DNA of 64,000 bases from Gallibacter pasteurianus_A (GTDB lineage Bacteria > Bacillota > Clostridia > Peptostreptococcales > Anaerovoracaceae): NCBI GenBank assembly GCA_963596005.1, contig CAVBJF010000005.1, positions 1-64,000 on the forward strand. The letters are read 5' to 3'. How positions within the stretch are numbered: the stretch's first letter is position 1; every line of letters starts with the position of its first letter. This document shows, in pieces, positions 17,959 to 26,096 of the stretch. Position numbers and translations under genes: made by a program. The notes under the pieces were generated by a model. The model was not told the origin of the DNA. It ran no database searches and saw nothing but the letters and a program-made list of their open reading frames with translations.

Positions 17959-19209
17959 ATGATAAAAATAAAAACATTGCCATGTGGCGTAAGGGTAGCT
18001 ATGGATAAAACAGATTATGTGCAGTCGGTAGCCATCGGCATATGGGTTAGAGCAGGAGCTATTGACGAAGAGGGAAAATACTCGGGTATATCACATTTTA
18101 TAGAGCATATGATGTTTAAGGGCACAGAAAAAAGAACAGCGAAAGGGATTGCGGAAGAGATAGATAATCTTGGTGGCCAGATGAATGCATTCACAGGAAA
18201 AGAAGCGACTTGCTATTATGTAAAAACGCTTTCCACAAATCTCAAAAAGTCGGCCGATGTATTGCTTGACATGCTTTCAAATAGCTTATTTGACAAACAC
18301 GAGATGACGCGCGAGCGAAAGGTTATATATGAAGAAATAAAGATGACAAAGGATGCGCCTGATGAAGATGCGCATGACACAATATCATCTATCGTAAATA
18401 AGGGAAATCCGCTTGGAAAAAGCATCATAGGAACAAAGACTACGCTAAAGAATATCTCCCAAAAGGCTATAAAAAACTACATCCAAAAGGAATATACAAG
18501 AGACAGTATAGTTGTTGCGATTGCTGGTAATTTTGATGAAGATGAGATGTGTGACTATCTTGAAGGCAAATTTGCAAAATTCGAAGGAAAAAAAGAAGAA
18601 AAAAGCCACGAGATAATACCGTATGCGCCGGGGTTTAAGGTGAAGAAGAAAGATATAGAGCAGGCACATTTTTTCCTTGGAACAGAAGGGGTTTCTTTAA
18701 AGGATGATGACTATTACAAAATGGCAATGCTTGGCAACATACTGGGTGGAGGTATGAGCTCAAGGCTTTTCCAATCGGTTAGAGAAGAAAAAGGACTTGC
18801 CTACTCCGTATTTAGTGCAAATGCCTCTGCGGCGATGGGCGGAGCCTTTTATATCTATGCCGGAGTAAGCCATAAAAATTTAAAGCCGGCTATGCTTGCT
18901 GTTAAAGAGGAGCTTTTAAAGCTAGATAAGGGGGGCGTGACGAAGGAGGAGCTTTCGAAATGCAAGGAGCAGTTAAAGGCAAGCTTCATTTTTGGGCAGG
19001 AAAATGTAGCTTCAAAAATGATTTCGCTCGGTAGGTCACTCTTATTAAAAGGGGAAGTTAGAAGCGATGAAGAGGTCTTAAAGATAGTTGATGATATTTC
19101 CCTTGAGGATATACAAAAAACTGCAAAAAGGATAACAGATCCTGCAAAGTATAGTGCTGTTGCTATAACAAACAGGTATGTGGATCTAAAGAAAATTTTG
19201 CAAAGCTAA
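17959..19209 (+). CDS. M16 family zinc peptidase
   Basis: A 416-residue M16B (processing-peptidase-like) metallopeptidase with the inverted zinc motif HFIEHMMFKG near residues 49-58, the downstream glutamate ligand in the EERKV/YEEIK region near 120-128, and the GLAYSVFSAN substrate segment near 279-288. Both halves of the clam-shell fold (active N-half, inactive C-half) are present. In Firmicutes this enzyme (YmxG/MlpA type) often lies near dut or pnp; here dut follows 43 bases later. It is cytosolic by sequence. GAAAGGA precedes the ATG. Confidence 0.92.
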   Translation: MIKIKTLPCGVRVAMDKTDYVQSVAIGIWVRAGAIDEEGKYSGISHFIEHMMFKGTEKRTAKGIAEEIDNLGGQMNAFTGKEATCYYVKTLSTNLKKSADVLLDMLSNSLFDKHEMTRERKVIYEEIKMTKDAPDEDAHDTISSIVNKGNPLGKSIIGTKTTLKNISQKAIKNYIQKEYTRDSIVVAIAGNFDEDEMCDYLEGKFAKFEGKKEEKSHEIIPYAPGFKVKKKDIEQAHFFLGTEGVSLKDDDYYKMAMLGNILGGGMSSRLFQSVREEKGLAYSVFSANASAAMGGAFYIYAGVSHKNLKPAMLAVKEELLKLDKGGVTKEELSKCKEQLKASFIFGQENVASKMISLGRSLLLKGEVRSDEEVLKIVDDISLEDIQKTAKRITDPAKYSAVAITNRYVDLKKILQS

Positions 19210-19252
19210 GTGTTACAATTATCGATGTAAATGATGATTTGGAGAAAGAAAA

Positions 19253-19684
19253 ATGGTAAAAATCAAATTAGTTACAAAAGAGGGTAATATTCCCAAATAT
19301 GAAACGACAGGCTCTGCGGGTATGGATCTAAAAGCGACACTAACTGAGCCTATAATATTAGCACCAACAGAAAGAAAACTCGTGCCTACAGGCCTTTTTA
19401 TCGAGCTTCCAAAAGGTTATGAGGCGCAGGTCAGAGCAAGATCCGGGCTTGCTATAAAGCATGGCATAACACTTATAAATTGTATTGGAACTATAGATAG
19501 CGATTACAGAGGTGAAATCAAAGTGCCACTTGTAAATCTTGGTACCGAGCCTTTTGAAATAAAGAACGGGGAGCGAATTGCTCAGATTATAGTTGCAAAA
19601 TATGAAACCGTTGAGTGGGAGATTGTTAAAAAGCTTTCCAAAACAGAGCGAGGAGAAGGTGGCTTTGGCCATACGGGTAAATAA
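19253..19684 (+). CDS. dut: dUTP diphosphatase
   Basis: A 143-residue trimeric dUTPase that hydrolyses dUTP to dUMP and diphosphate. All five motifs are visible: AGMDLKA near 23-29, RARSGLAIKHG near 61-71, IDSDYRGEI near 82-90, GERIAQII near 106-113 and the C-terminal GEGGFGHTGK. The usual GFGSTG of motif five reads GFGHTG here, a mild variant. GGAGAAAG lies before the ATG. Its stop is one base before the dgt start, pairing two nucleotide-pool sanitising enzymes. Confidence 0.95.
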   Translation: MVKIKLVTKEGNIPKYETTGSAGMDLKATLTEPIILAPTERKLVPTGLFIELPKGYEAQVRARSGLAIKHGITLINCIGTIDSDYRGEIKVPLVNLGTEPFEIKNGERIAQIIVAKYETVEWEIVKKLSKTERGEGGFGHTGK

Positions 19685-19685
19685 A

Positions 19686-20699
19686 ATGATGATAGATAGG
19701 ATTAAACAAGAAGAAAGAGAATACGAAATATTGAGTCCAAAGGCGACAAAAGCCAGAGATACAAAAGGGCGTATGATATCGGAAGAAAAATGCCCGCTAA
19801 GGACAGATTTTCAGAGAGACAGAGATAGGATCATACACAGCAAGGCTTTTAGAAGGCTTATGCATAAAACGCAGGTTTTTTTGGCGCCGGAAGGTGATCA
19901 TTTTAGGACAAGACTTACGCATACTATAGAAGTATCTCAGATTGCAAGAACCATAGCAAGGGGGCTTGCGTTAAATGAAGATCTGACAGAGGCAATCTCA
20001 CTTGGCCATGATCTTGGACATACGCCATTTGGGCACAACGGAGAGGTTATATTAAACAATCTTTACCCTGAAGGCTTTAAACATAATTTACAAAGTCTTA
20101 GAGTTGTCGATGTCATAGAAAAAAGAGGCGACAAAAGGGGTATGAATTTAACACTCGAGGTAAGAGACGGTATAAAAAATCACACGGGATCTGAAAAGCC
20201 TTTTACGCTTGAGGGACAAATAGTAAAAATAAGCGATAGGATTGCATATATAAATCATGATATAGATGATGCCATAAGGAGCGGCGTTATAACGCTTGAC
20301 GATTTACCGAAGGACTGCATAGAAATTCTTGGTAAAACACATAGAGCAAGGATCAGTTTTTTGGTAAATGATATGATAAAGAATAGCGACGGCAAGGAGC
20401 AAATTTGTATGAGCGACCTTGCGCAAAAGACGATGGACAGGCTAAGAACCGCTATGTTTGAGCTTGTGTATTATAACAAAGAAGTTAAAAAGGCTTCGGA
20501 TGTTTCAAAGGTCGAAAATATCATAAATTCGCTATATAAATATTACAAAGAAAATCCCGACAAATTGCCAAGTGATGACATGGAAAGGTACGACGGTACA
20601 AATCTTGAAGAAATCGTAAAAGACCATATTGCCGGGATGACGGACAGATATGCGATAAATATGTATGATGAGCTTTTTATTCCAAAAGGCTGGAAATAA
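19686..20699 (+). CDS. dgt: dGTPase-like HD-domain triphosphohydrolase
   Basis: A 337-residue deoxyguanosinetriphosphate triphosphohydrolase family protein. The HD motif set is clear: RLTHTIEVSQIARTIA near residues 75-90 supplies the first histidine and LGHDLGHTPFGHNGE near 106-120 the His-Asp pair. DRIAYINHDIDDA near 183-195 is also conserved. I chose ATG 19686, directly after the dut stop; a longer reading frame from 19593 would run deep into dut and is unlikely. The ribosome binding site is weak, which suggests coupling to dut translation. In related genomes this gene often precedes dnaG, but here trmL follows. Confidence 0.9.
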   Translation: MMIDRIKQEEREYEILSPKATKARDTKGRMISEEKCPLRTDFQRDRDRIIHSKAFRRLMHKTQVFLAPEGDHFRTRLTHTIEVSQIARTIARGLALNEDLTEAISLGHDLGHTPFGHNGEVILNNLYPEGFKHNLQSLRVVDVIEKRGDKRGMNLTLEVRDGIKNHTGSEKPFTLEGQIVKISDRIAYINHDIDDAIRSGVITLDDLPKDCIEILGKTHRARISFLVNDMIKNSDGKEQICMSDLAQKTMDRLRTAMFELVYYNKEVKKASDVSKVENIINSLYKYYKENPDKLPSDDMERYDGTNLEEIVKDHIAGMTDRYAINMYDELFIPKGWK

Positions 20700-20753
20700 A
20701 GCATAAAGAAAATAAAAAGGCAAGACATACTAAAGAGCAGGAAAGGAGAAAGC

Positions 20754-21224
20754 ATGGCTTTGCATATAGTTTTTGTTGAACCTGAAATCCCGGGTAATAC
20801 AGGCAACATAGCGCGCACATGTGCAGCAACAAATACAAAGCTTCATCTTGTGAAACCGCTTGGCTTTAATATAGATGATAAATCTGTGAAAAGAGCAGGG
20901 CTTGATTATTGGGAATATGTAGATCTTGAAGTGCACGAAAGCATAGATGATTTTATGCAAAAATATGCTGATAAGCGAAAATTTTTTATTTCCACAAAAG
21001 GAGCTTCGTTTTATACGGAAGTAAATTATGAGGATGGGGATATGTTTTTGTTTGGCAGGGAAACAAGAGGCCTTGACAGAGATTTGCTTGAAGCAAACAG
21101 GGAAATGACAGTTCGTATACCTATGAGTGAAAATACGAGGCTTCGCTCACTTAACCTGTCAAATTGTGGCAATATAATTTTATTCGAAGCTCTGCGACAA
21201 ATAGGGTTTCCACGCTTGAAATAA
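20754..21224 (+). CDS. trmL: tRNA (cytidine(34)-2'-O)-methyltransferase
   Basis: A 156-residue SPOUT-fold methyltransferase of the TrmL family, which 2'-O-methylates the wobble base of certain tRNA-Leu species. Motifs are FVEPEIPGNTGNIARTCAAT near residues 6-25, FGRETRGLD near 102-110 in the knot, and the RSLNLSNCGNIILFEALRQ stretch near 133-151. Length is typical. AAAGGAGA precedes the ATG. The -35 element of the downstream gap promoter overlaps its last codons. Confidence 0.93.
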   Translation: MALHIVFVEPEIPGNTGNIARTCAATNTKLHLVKPLGFNIDDKSVKRAGLDYWEYVDLEVHESIDDFMQKYADKRKFFISTKGASFYTEVNYEDGDMFLFGRETRGLDRDLLEANREMTVRIPMSENTRLRSLNLSNCGNIILFEALRQIGFPRLK

Positions 21225-21245
21225 AGGTGTGTTGTATTGTATAAT
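21216..21245 (+). promoter_or_regulatory. Promoter of the glycolytic gap-pgk-tpiA-eno cluster
   Basis: TTGAAA at 21216-21221, an 18-base spacer and a perfect TATAAT at 21240-21245 lie across the trmL stop codon. The start codon of gap is at 21317, leaving a leader of about 65 bases. No repressor-type operator or riboswitch is obvious in the leader. Confidence 0.65.
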
Positions 21246-21316
21246 AATTGTGTAAGATTTACCTCAAAAAAATCGGGTTTCAAATTATAAAATGTAAGAC
21301 TTTAAGGAGGTCAAAA

Positions 21317-22333
21317 ATGGCAGTTAAAGTTGGTATTAGTGGTTTCGGACGCATAAGTAGAGTTGTCATTCGTGCGGCGTATGGAGATAGTGATATCGAT
21401 ATTTGCGGAATAAATGTTAGAAATGCAGATATCGATTATCTTGTGTATATGCTAAAATACGACTCGACATTTGGCAGATTTCCTGGCAAAGTTGAGAGGT
21501 ATGACAAGGGCATTATGATCGATGGCAAAAAAATTCCTGTATACAGTCACGAACAGGCTATTGATATTCCATGGAGCGACTGTGGAGCAGAGTACATACT
21601 CGAGGGTACAGGAGCATATACTACAACGGAAAAAGCAAACGATCATATAAGAGCGGGTGCAAAGAAAGTATTGATTTCGGCGCCTGCAAAGGATAAGGAA
21701 ACGCCTACATATGTTATTGGAGTAAACCATACCGATTACAAAAGCAAGTACAATGTCGTTTCAAATGCGTCATGTACAACAAACTGTTTAGCACCTCTGG
21801 CAAAGGTTATTCAGGACAACTGGGGCATCAAAGAGGGACTTATGTCAACAATCCACGCGGCAACTGCAAAGCAAAAAGTTGTCGATGCGCGATCTATGAA
21901 AGACTGGAGAACAGGTAGAGCTGTATTTGGAAATATCATACCTACTACAACAGGTGCTGCCAAAGCTGTAGGTCTTGTTATTCCGGAGCTTCAAGGCAAG
22001 ATGACAGGTATTTCTTATAGAGTGCCTACATCGGATGTGTCACTTGTTGACCTAAATTTGATTTTAGAAAAATCAACATCATATGAGGAAATATGCAAAA
22101 AGGTTAAGGAAGCATCAGAAACTTATCTAAAAGGTATCTTAGAATATGTGGATGATGAAGTAGTTTCAGGCGATTTTATAGGAGATCCAAATACTTCGAT
22201 ATTCGATGCACGACAGGGTATTGAGCTAAATGACCATTTCTTCAAGCTTGTGGCCTTTTATGACAATGAATACGGATATTCGTGCAAGTGCCTTGATATG
22301 ATGAAATATATGCACAAAATAGATAACAAATAA
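21317..22333 (+). CDS. gap: Glyceraldehyde-3-phosphate dehydrogenase
   Basis: A 338-residue GAPDH that oxidises glyceraldehyde-3-phosphate in glycolysis. The catalytic cysteine lies in SNASCTTNCLAP near residue 152, with the partner histidine in STIHAAT. The segment with KDWRTGR and NIIPTTTGAAKAVG resembles the enterobacterial GapA type. Two oddities occur in the cofactor site: the nucleotide-binding loop reads GFGRISR where GFGRIGR is usual, and the aspartate normally found in AINDL is replaced in GINVRN. AAGGAGG seven bases before ATG 21317 fixes the start; an upstream in-frame ATG at 21248 has no such site. It is first in the glycolytic cluster. Confidence 0.94.
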   Translation: MAVKVGISGFGRISRVVIRAAYGDSDIDICGINVRNADIDYLVYMLKYDSTFGRFPGKVERYDKGIMIDGKKIPVYSHEQAIDIPWSDCGAEYILEGTGAYTTTEKANDHIRAGAKKVLISAPAKDKETPTYVIGVNHTDYKSKYNVVSNASCTTNCLAPLAKVIQDNWGIKEGLMSTIHAATAKQKVVDARSMKDWRTGRAVFGNIIPTTTGAAKAVGLVIPELQGKMTGISYRVPTSDVSLVDLNLILEKSTSYEEICKKVKEASETYLKGILEYVDDEVVSGDFIGDPNTSIFDARQGIELNDHFFKLVAFYDNEYGYSCKCLDMMKYMHKIDNK

Positions 22334-22347
22334 ATATTTAATATTGA

Positions 22348-22379
22348 ATATGCCGCAGGGTAAATCCGATGCGGCATAT
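22348..22379. other. Intergenic hairpin between gap and pgk
   Basis: ATATGCCGCA at 22348-22357 pairs perfectly with TGCGGCATAT at 22370-22379 around a 12-base loop. There is no T run after it, so it is more likely an mRNA-stabilising or processing hairpin than a terminator. It could raise gap levels over the rest of the operon. Confidence 0.6.
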
Positions 22380-22402
22380 CTCATCAGAGGAGCATTTTTA
22401 CA

Positions 22403-23587
22403 ATGAAAAAGACGGTTAAGGATATAGATGTAAAAAACAAAAGAGTCATAGTCAGATGCGATTTCAATGTGCCGATGAAGGACGGTAAGATTACAGACGA
22501 CACGCGTATAAGAGCGGCGCTAAGGACTATAAATTATTTGCTCGAAAACGATGCCAAGATTATCGTTATGTCACACCTTGGCAGACCAAAGGGCGAGCCA
22601 AACATGGAATATACGCTTGAGCCTGTGGCAAAAAGACTTGGCGAGCTTATCGGCAGAGATGTCAAATTTATTTCATCGCCTACAGTTGTTGATGACAAAG
22701 TAAGAAAGTCTGCAGACAGCTTAAAGGGCGGAGAGATAATGCTTCTTGAAAATACACGCTTTAGAAAAGAGGAAACGAAAAACGAGGAAGTATTTTCAAA
22801 GGAGCTTGCTTCCCTTGCAGATATTTTTGTAAACGATGCATTTGGTACAGCACACAGAGCACACTGCTCGACAGCGGGAGTTGCGGCGTTTTTACCTTGT
22901 GTATCGGGATTTTTGATCGAAAAGGAAATAGAATATCTAGGCAACGCCGTTGACGATCCGAAAAGACCGCTTGTTGCAATTATGGGCGGAGCAAAGGTGA
23001 GCGATAAGATAAAGCTGATAGAAAATCTTTTAGAAAAGGTAGATGTGCTTCTTATCGGTGGAGGTATGGCGTATACCTTTATCAAGGGAAAGGATTATGA
23101 GATAGGCAAATCGCTTCTCGATGAGGAAAGCATAGATCTTGCGAAAAATCTTATGCAAAAAGCCGAGTCAAAAGGCGTTAAAATGTTGATTCCCGTAGAT
23201 ACAAAATGTGCGAGTGAGTTTGCAAACAATGCGACAACTAATGTTGTAGATGTTAAAAGCATGCCTGCTGATATGATGGGTATGGATATAGGTCCGGAGA
23301 CAGTCAAGCTTTTTGCAAAGGAAATACAAAAGGCCAAGACAATCGTATGGAACGGACCGATGGGCGTTTTTGAAATGCCGAACTTCGAATATGGTACAAA
23401 AAGTATAGCACTTGAGCTTGCAAATTGTGATGCGCTTACAATCATAGGTGGCGGTGACAGCGCAGCGGCCGTAAAGCAATTTGGACTTGAAGAAAAGATG
23501 ACACATATATCGACAGGTGGTGGAGCTTCCATGGAATTTCTAGAGGGCAAGGAACTCCCCGGTGTTGCGGTTATGCAGGACAAATAG
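22403..23587 (+). CDS. pgk: Phosphoglycerate kinase
   Basis: A 394-residue Pgk that transfers phosphate from 1,3-bisphosphoglycerate to ADP. The N-domain shows RCDFNVPM near residues 18-25, the HLGRPKG loop near 59-65 and LLENTRFRKEE near 114-124; the C-domain shows WNGPMGVFE near 318-326 and the nucleotide loop GGGDSAAAV near 353-361. Length is normal. GAGGAG precedes the ATG, 69 bases after gap with a hairpin between. It is followed 12 bases later by tpiA. Confidence 0.96.
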   Translation: MKKTVKDIDVKNKRVIVRCDFNVPMKDGKITDDTRIRAALRTINYLLENDAKIIVMSHLGRPKGEPNMEYTLEPVAKRLGELIGRDVKFISSPTVVDDKVRKSADSLKGGEIMLLENTRFRKEETKNEEVFSKELASLADIFVNDAFGTAHRAHCSTAGVAAFLPCVSGFLIEKEIEYLGNAVDDPKRPLVAIMGGAKVSDKIKLIENLLEKVDVLLIGGGMAYTFIKGKDYEIGKSLLDEESIDLAKNLMQKAESKGVKMLIPVDTKCASEFANNATTNVVDVKSMPADMMGMDIGPETVKLFAKEIQKAKTIVWNGPMGVFEMPNFEYGTKSIALELANCDALTIIGGGDSAAAVKQFGLEEKMTHISTGGGASMEFLEGKELPGVAVMQDK

Positions 23588-23599
23588 GAGGTATATACG

Positions 23600-24349
23600 A
23601 TGAGAAAATCATTTATTGCAGGCAACTGGAAGATGTATAAGACAAAGGCGCAGGCAGAGACATTTGCAAATGAGTTTAAAAAAATATGTAAAACAGAGGC
23701 TGTTGATGTTGCAATTTGCGCACCTTTTACAGATCTTGCAAGCTTGATAGATTTATTAAAGGATACCGATATAAAGGTTGGCGCACAAAATGTGCATTTT
23801 GAGGATGATGGAGCATTCACAGGTGAAATTTCCGTGCATATGCTAAAGGAAATAGGAGTTTCGTACTGTATAGTAGGCCACAGCGAGAGAAGGCAGTATT
23901 TTGCCGAAACAGATGCAACAGTAAATAAAAAGCTGCATAAGCTGTTTACGACAGATATAGTGCCGATTATGTGCGTAGGCGAAAGGCTGGAGGACAGAGA
24001 AGCAGGGAATGAGTTTAAGCTTGTTGAAAGTCAGCTTGTAAAAGGTCTTTCATGCATTGAAAGGGAGGATGCAGAGAAGCTTGTTATAGCATATGAACCT
24101 ATTTGGGCAATAGGCACAGGCAAAACTGCGACACCTGAGCAAGCCGAGGAAATGTGCGCATTTATACGAAAGACTTTAGAAAAAATATATGATGCAAAGA
24201 CAGCACATAGCATAATAATTCAGTATGGTGGCAGTGTTAAACCGCAAAATGCAAGCAAGATAATGAGCATGCCAAATATCGACGGTGCGCTTGTGGGTGG
24301 AGCAAGCCTTGAACCGGATGAGTTTATAAAAATAGTAAATTTCAAGTAA
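23600..24349 (+). CDS. tpiA: Triose-phosphate isomerase
   Basis: A 249-residue TIM-barrel isomerase interconverting dihydroxyacetone phosphate and glyceraldehyde-3-phosphate. The active-site lysine is in AGNWKMYK near residues 7-14, the histidine in VGHSERR near 93-99, the glutamate in AYEPIWAIGTGK near 164-175, and the phosphate loop is YGGSVKPQN near 210-218. AGGAGG lies before the ATG. In many Clostridia gpmI follows here; instead eno follows after 46 bases. Confidence 0.96.
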   Translation: MRKSFIAGNWKMYKTKAQAETFANEFKKICKTEAVDVAICAPFTDLASLIDLLKDTDIKVGAQNVHFEDDGAFTGEISVHMLKEIGVSYCIVGHSERRQYFAETDATVNKKLHKLFTTDIVPIMCVGERLEDREAGNEFKLVESQLVKGLSCIEREDAEKLVIAYEPIWAIGTGKTATPEQAEEMCAFIRKTLEKIYDAKTAHSIIIQYGGSVKPQNASKIMSMPNIDGALVGGASLEPDEFIKIVNFK

Positions 24350-24395
24350 TAAATACTGACTGTCAAATACTTAACAATAATTTTAGGAGGACGAT

Positions 24396-25682
24396 ATGAG
24401 TTACATAATGGATATTTTTGCAAGAGAAGTACTTGATTCAAGAGGCAATCCAACTGTGGAGGCTGAAGTTGTATTAGAAGATGGTGCGGTTGGAAGCGCA
24501 ATAGTACCATCAGGAGCTTCAACAGGCGTGCATGAAGCAGTTGAGCTAAGGGATGGAGATAAATCAAGATATCTTGGCAAAGGTGTGCAGCAAGCAGTTG
24601 AAAATATAGAGACAACAATAGCAGATGCGCTTTCCGGATTTCCTGCAACTGAACAGGCTGCACTTGATAACCTTTTGATTACACTGGATGGCACAGAAAA
24701 TAAGGGTAAACTTGGGGCAAATGCGATACTTGCTGTATCGCTTGCTGTTGCAAGAGCGGCGGCAAATTCACTTGGTATGCCTTTGTATAAGTATATCGGC
24801 GGCACAAATGCGCATCTTTTGCCAACGCCAATGATGAATATTTTGAATGGCGGTTCGCATGCTGACAATACAGTTGACATACAAGAATTTATGATCATGC
24901 CTGTGGGTGCACCGACATTTAAGGAAGCTCTTAGAATGTCAGCGGAAGTATTCCACAACCTAAAAAAGGTTCTAAAAGATAAGGGAATGAGCACTTCGGT
25001 TGGTGATGAGGGCGGATTTGCACCTAATCTTTCGACGAATGAGGAAGCTATAGCGGCTATCATACAGGCGATAAAAGAAGCAGGATATACGCCTGACAAG
25101 GATTTTAAGATTGCACTTGATGTTGCGGCAAGTGAATTTTATGACGAAAAGGAAAATATATATAAGCTTACAGGCGAGGGCGTGAGCAGGACAGCAAGCG
25201 AGATGATAGATTATTATGAAATGCTTTGCGATAAATATCCAATAATCTCAATCGAAGATGGACTTGCAGAAGACGATTGGGACGGTTGGAAGAAGCTTAC
25301 AGAGAGACTTGGCAAAAAGATACAGCTTGTTGGAGATGATCTTTTTGTTACAAACACTCAAAGACTTGCACAAGGTATCGAAAAAGGTATTGCAAATTCG
25401 ATTCTCATAAAAGTAAATCAAATAGGTACGTTGACAGAAACAATAGAGGCTGTAGAAATGGCTAAAAAGGCAGGATATACAGCTGTTATCTCTCACAGAT
25501 CGGGTGAAACGGAAGACACAACTATAGCAGATCTTGCAGTAGCGTTAAATGCCGGACAGATAAAGACAGGCTCTATTTCACGAACTGACAGAATAGCAAA
25601 ATATAATCAGCTTTTGCGTATAGAGGATAATATTATGTTGCCTTCGTATGCAGGAATCGATGCGTTTTATAACCTAAAATAA
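24396..25682 (+). CDS. eno: Enolase
   Basis: A 428-residue enolase converting 2-phosphoglycerate to phosphoenolpyruvate. It shows SGASTGVHEAVELRD near residues 40-54, SVGDEGGFAPN near 203-213, the metal ligand stretch SIEDGLAEDDW near 285-295 and the phosphate-binding SHRSGETED near 367-375. AGGAGG lies before the ATG. It closes the gap-pgk-tpiA-eno cluster. There is no hairpin with a T run directly after its stop, and the next promoter starts within 10 bases. Confidence 0.96.
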   Translation: MSYIMDIFAREVLDSRGNPTVEAEVVLEDGAVGSAIVPSGASTGVHEAVELRDGDKSRYLGKGVQQAVENIETTIADALSGFPATEQAALDNLLITLDGTENKGKLGANAILAVSLAVARAAANSLGMPLYKYIGGTNAHLLPTPMMNILNGGSHADNTVDIQEFMIMPVGAPTFKEALRMSAEVFHNLKKVLKDKGMSTSVGDEGGFAPNLSTNEEAIAAIIQAIKEAGYTPDKDFKIALDVAASEFYDEKENIYKLTGEGVSRTASEMIDYYEMLCDKYPIISIEDGLAEDDWDGWKKLTERLGKKIQLVGDDLFVTNTQRLAQGIEKGIANSILIKVNQIGTLTETIEAVEMAKKAGYTAVISHRSGETEDTTIADLAVALNAGQIKTGSISRTDRIAKYNQLLRIEDNIMLPSYAGIDAFYNLK

Positions 25683-25688
25683 ATTTAC

Positions 25689-25717
25689 TTGAAGCGGATT
25701 GCGATATATGGTATACT
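25689..25717 (+). promoter_or_regulatory. Promoter of secG-rnr
   Basis: TTGAAG at 25689-25694, a 17-base spacer and TATACT at 25712-25717 lie seven bases after the eno stop. The predicted start is about 30 bases before the secG start codon, which has TAGGAGGG upstream. Confidence 0.6.
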
Positions 25718-25752
25718 ATCTGCATTGATTAACAGATAATAGGAGGGAAAAG

Positions 25753-25992
25753 ATGACAATCCTAATGGTAATAATGGCTATCGTTTCGGTAGTGTTGGTG
25801 TTGAGCATATTGATGCAGTCAAGTAATAGTGACGGCTTGTCAGGAGCGATCGGTGGCGGAGCTGAACAATTATTTGGAAAAAAGAAGAGTAGAGGCTATG
25901 ATGCTATCTTATCAAAGATATCGCTTGTAGCTGCAGTACTGTTCATAATCTTATCTTTAGTAATAGTAACACTTGAGGGTAGATTAGGATAA
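25753..25992 (+). CDS. secG: Preprotein translocase subunit SecG
   Basis: A 79-residue membrane protein with two hydrophobic helices (about 3-22 and 55-74) joined by the conserved loop QSSNSDGLSGAIGGGAEQLFGKKKSRG. This is the standard SecG layout; SecG assists protein export through SecYE. Position immediately before rnr is the common Firmicutes order. TAGGAGGG precedes the ATG. A terminator-like hairpin follows, which may reduce read-through into rnr. Confidence 0.94.
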   Translation: MTILMVIMAIVSVVLVLSILMQSSNSDGLSGAIGGGAEQLFGKKKSRGYDAILSKISLVAAVLFIILSLVIVTLEGRLG

Positions 25993-26004
25993 TGAAAACA
26001 CAAG

Positions 26005-26034
26005 GGCGGTCATTAAAATGGCCGTCTATTTTTT
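26005..26034 (+). terminator. Terminator-like hairpin between secG and rnr
   Basis: GGCGGTCAT pairs with ATGGCCGTC (two G-U pairs) around a TAAA loop and is followed by TATTTTTT. It lies between secG and rnr, so it probably acts as a partial terminator unless rnr has its own promoter in the following 60 bases. Confidence 0.7.
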
Positions 26035-26096
26035 CATATAATAACAAGCAGAGCATGCAAGGATTTCATTAGTAGGTATTATATAAAGAAGTGCAA

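Noticed and set aside
19593..19685. Longer N-terminus of the dGTPase inside dut
   Set aside because: Family similarity begins after ATG 19686, and the extension only reads dut in another frame.
21246..21316. Riboswitch or T-box in the gap leader
   Set aside because: The leader is short, A+T-rich, and lacks T-box or known riboswitch core motifs.
22534..23820. Long antisense frames across pgk and tpiA
   Set aside because: Both genes are certain and conserved; the reverse frames have no start signals.
24401..25099. 232-codon antisense reading frame inside enolase
   Set aside because: Low-complexity Ser/Ala/Pro-rich product and full overlap with a certain gene show it is a shadow.
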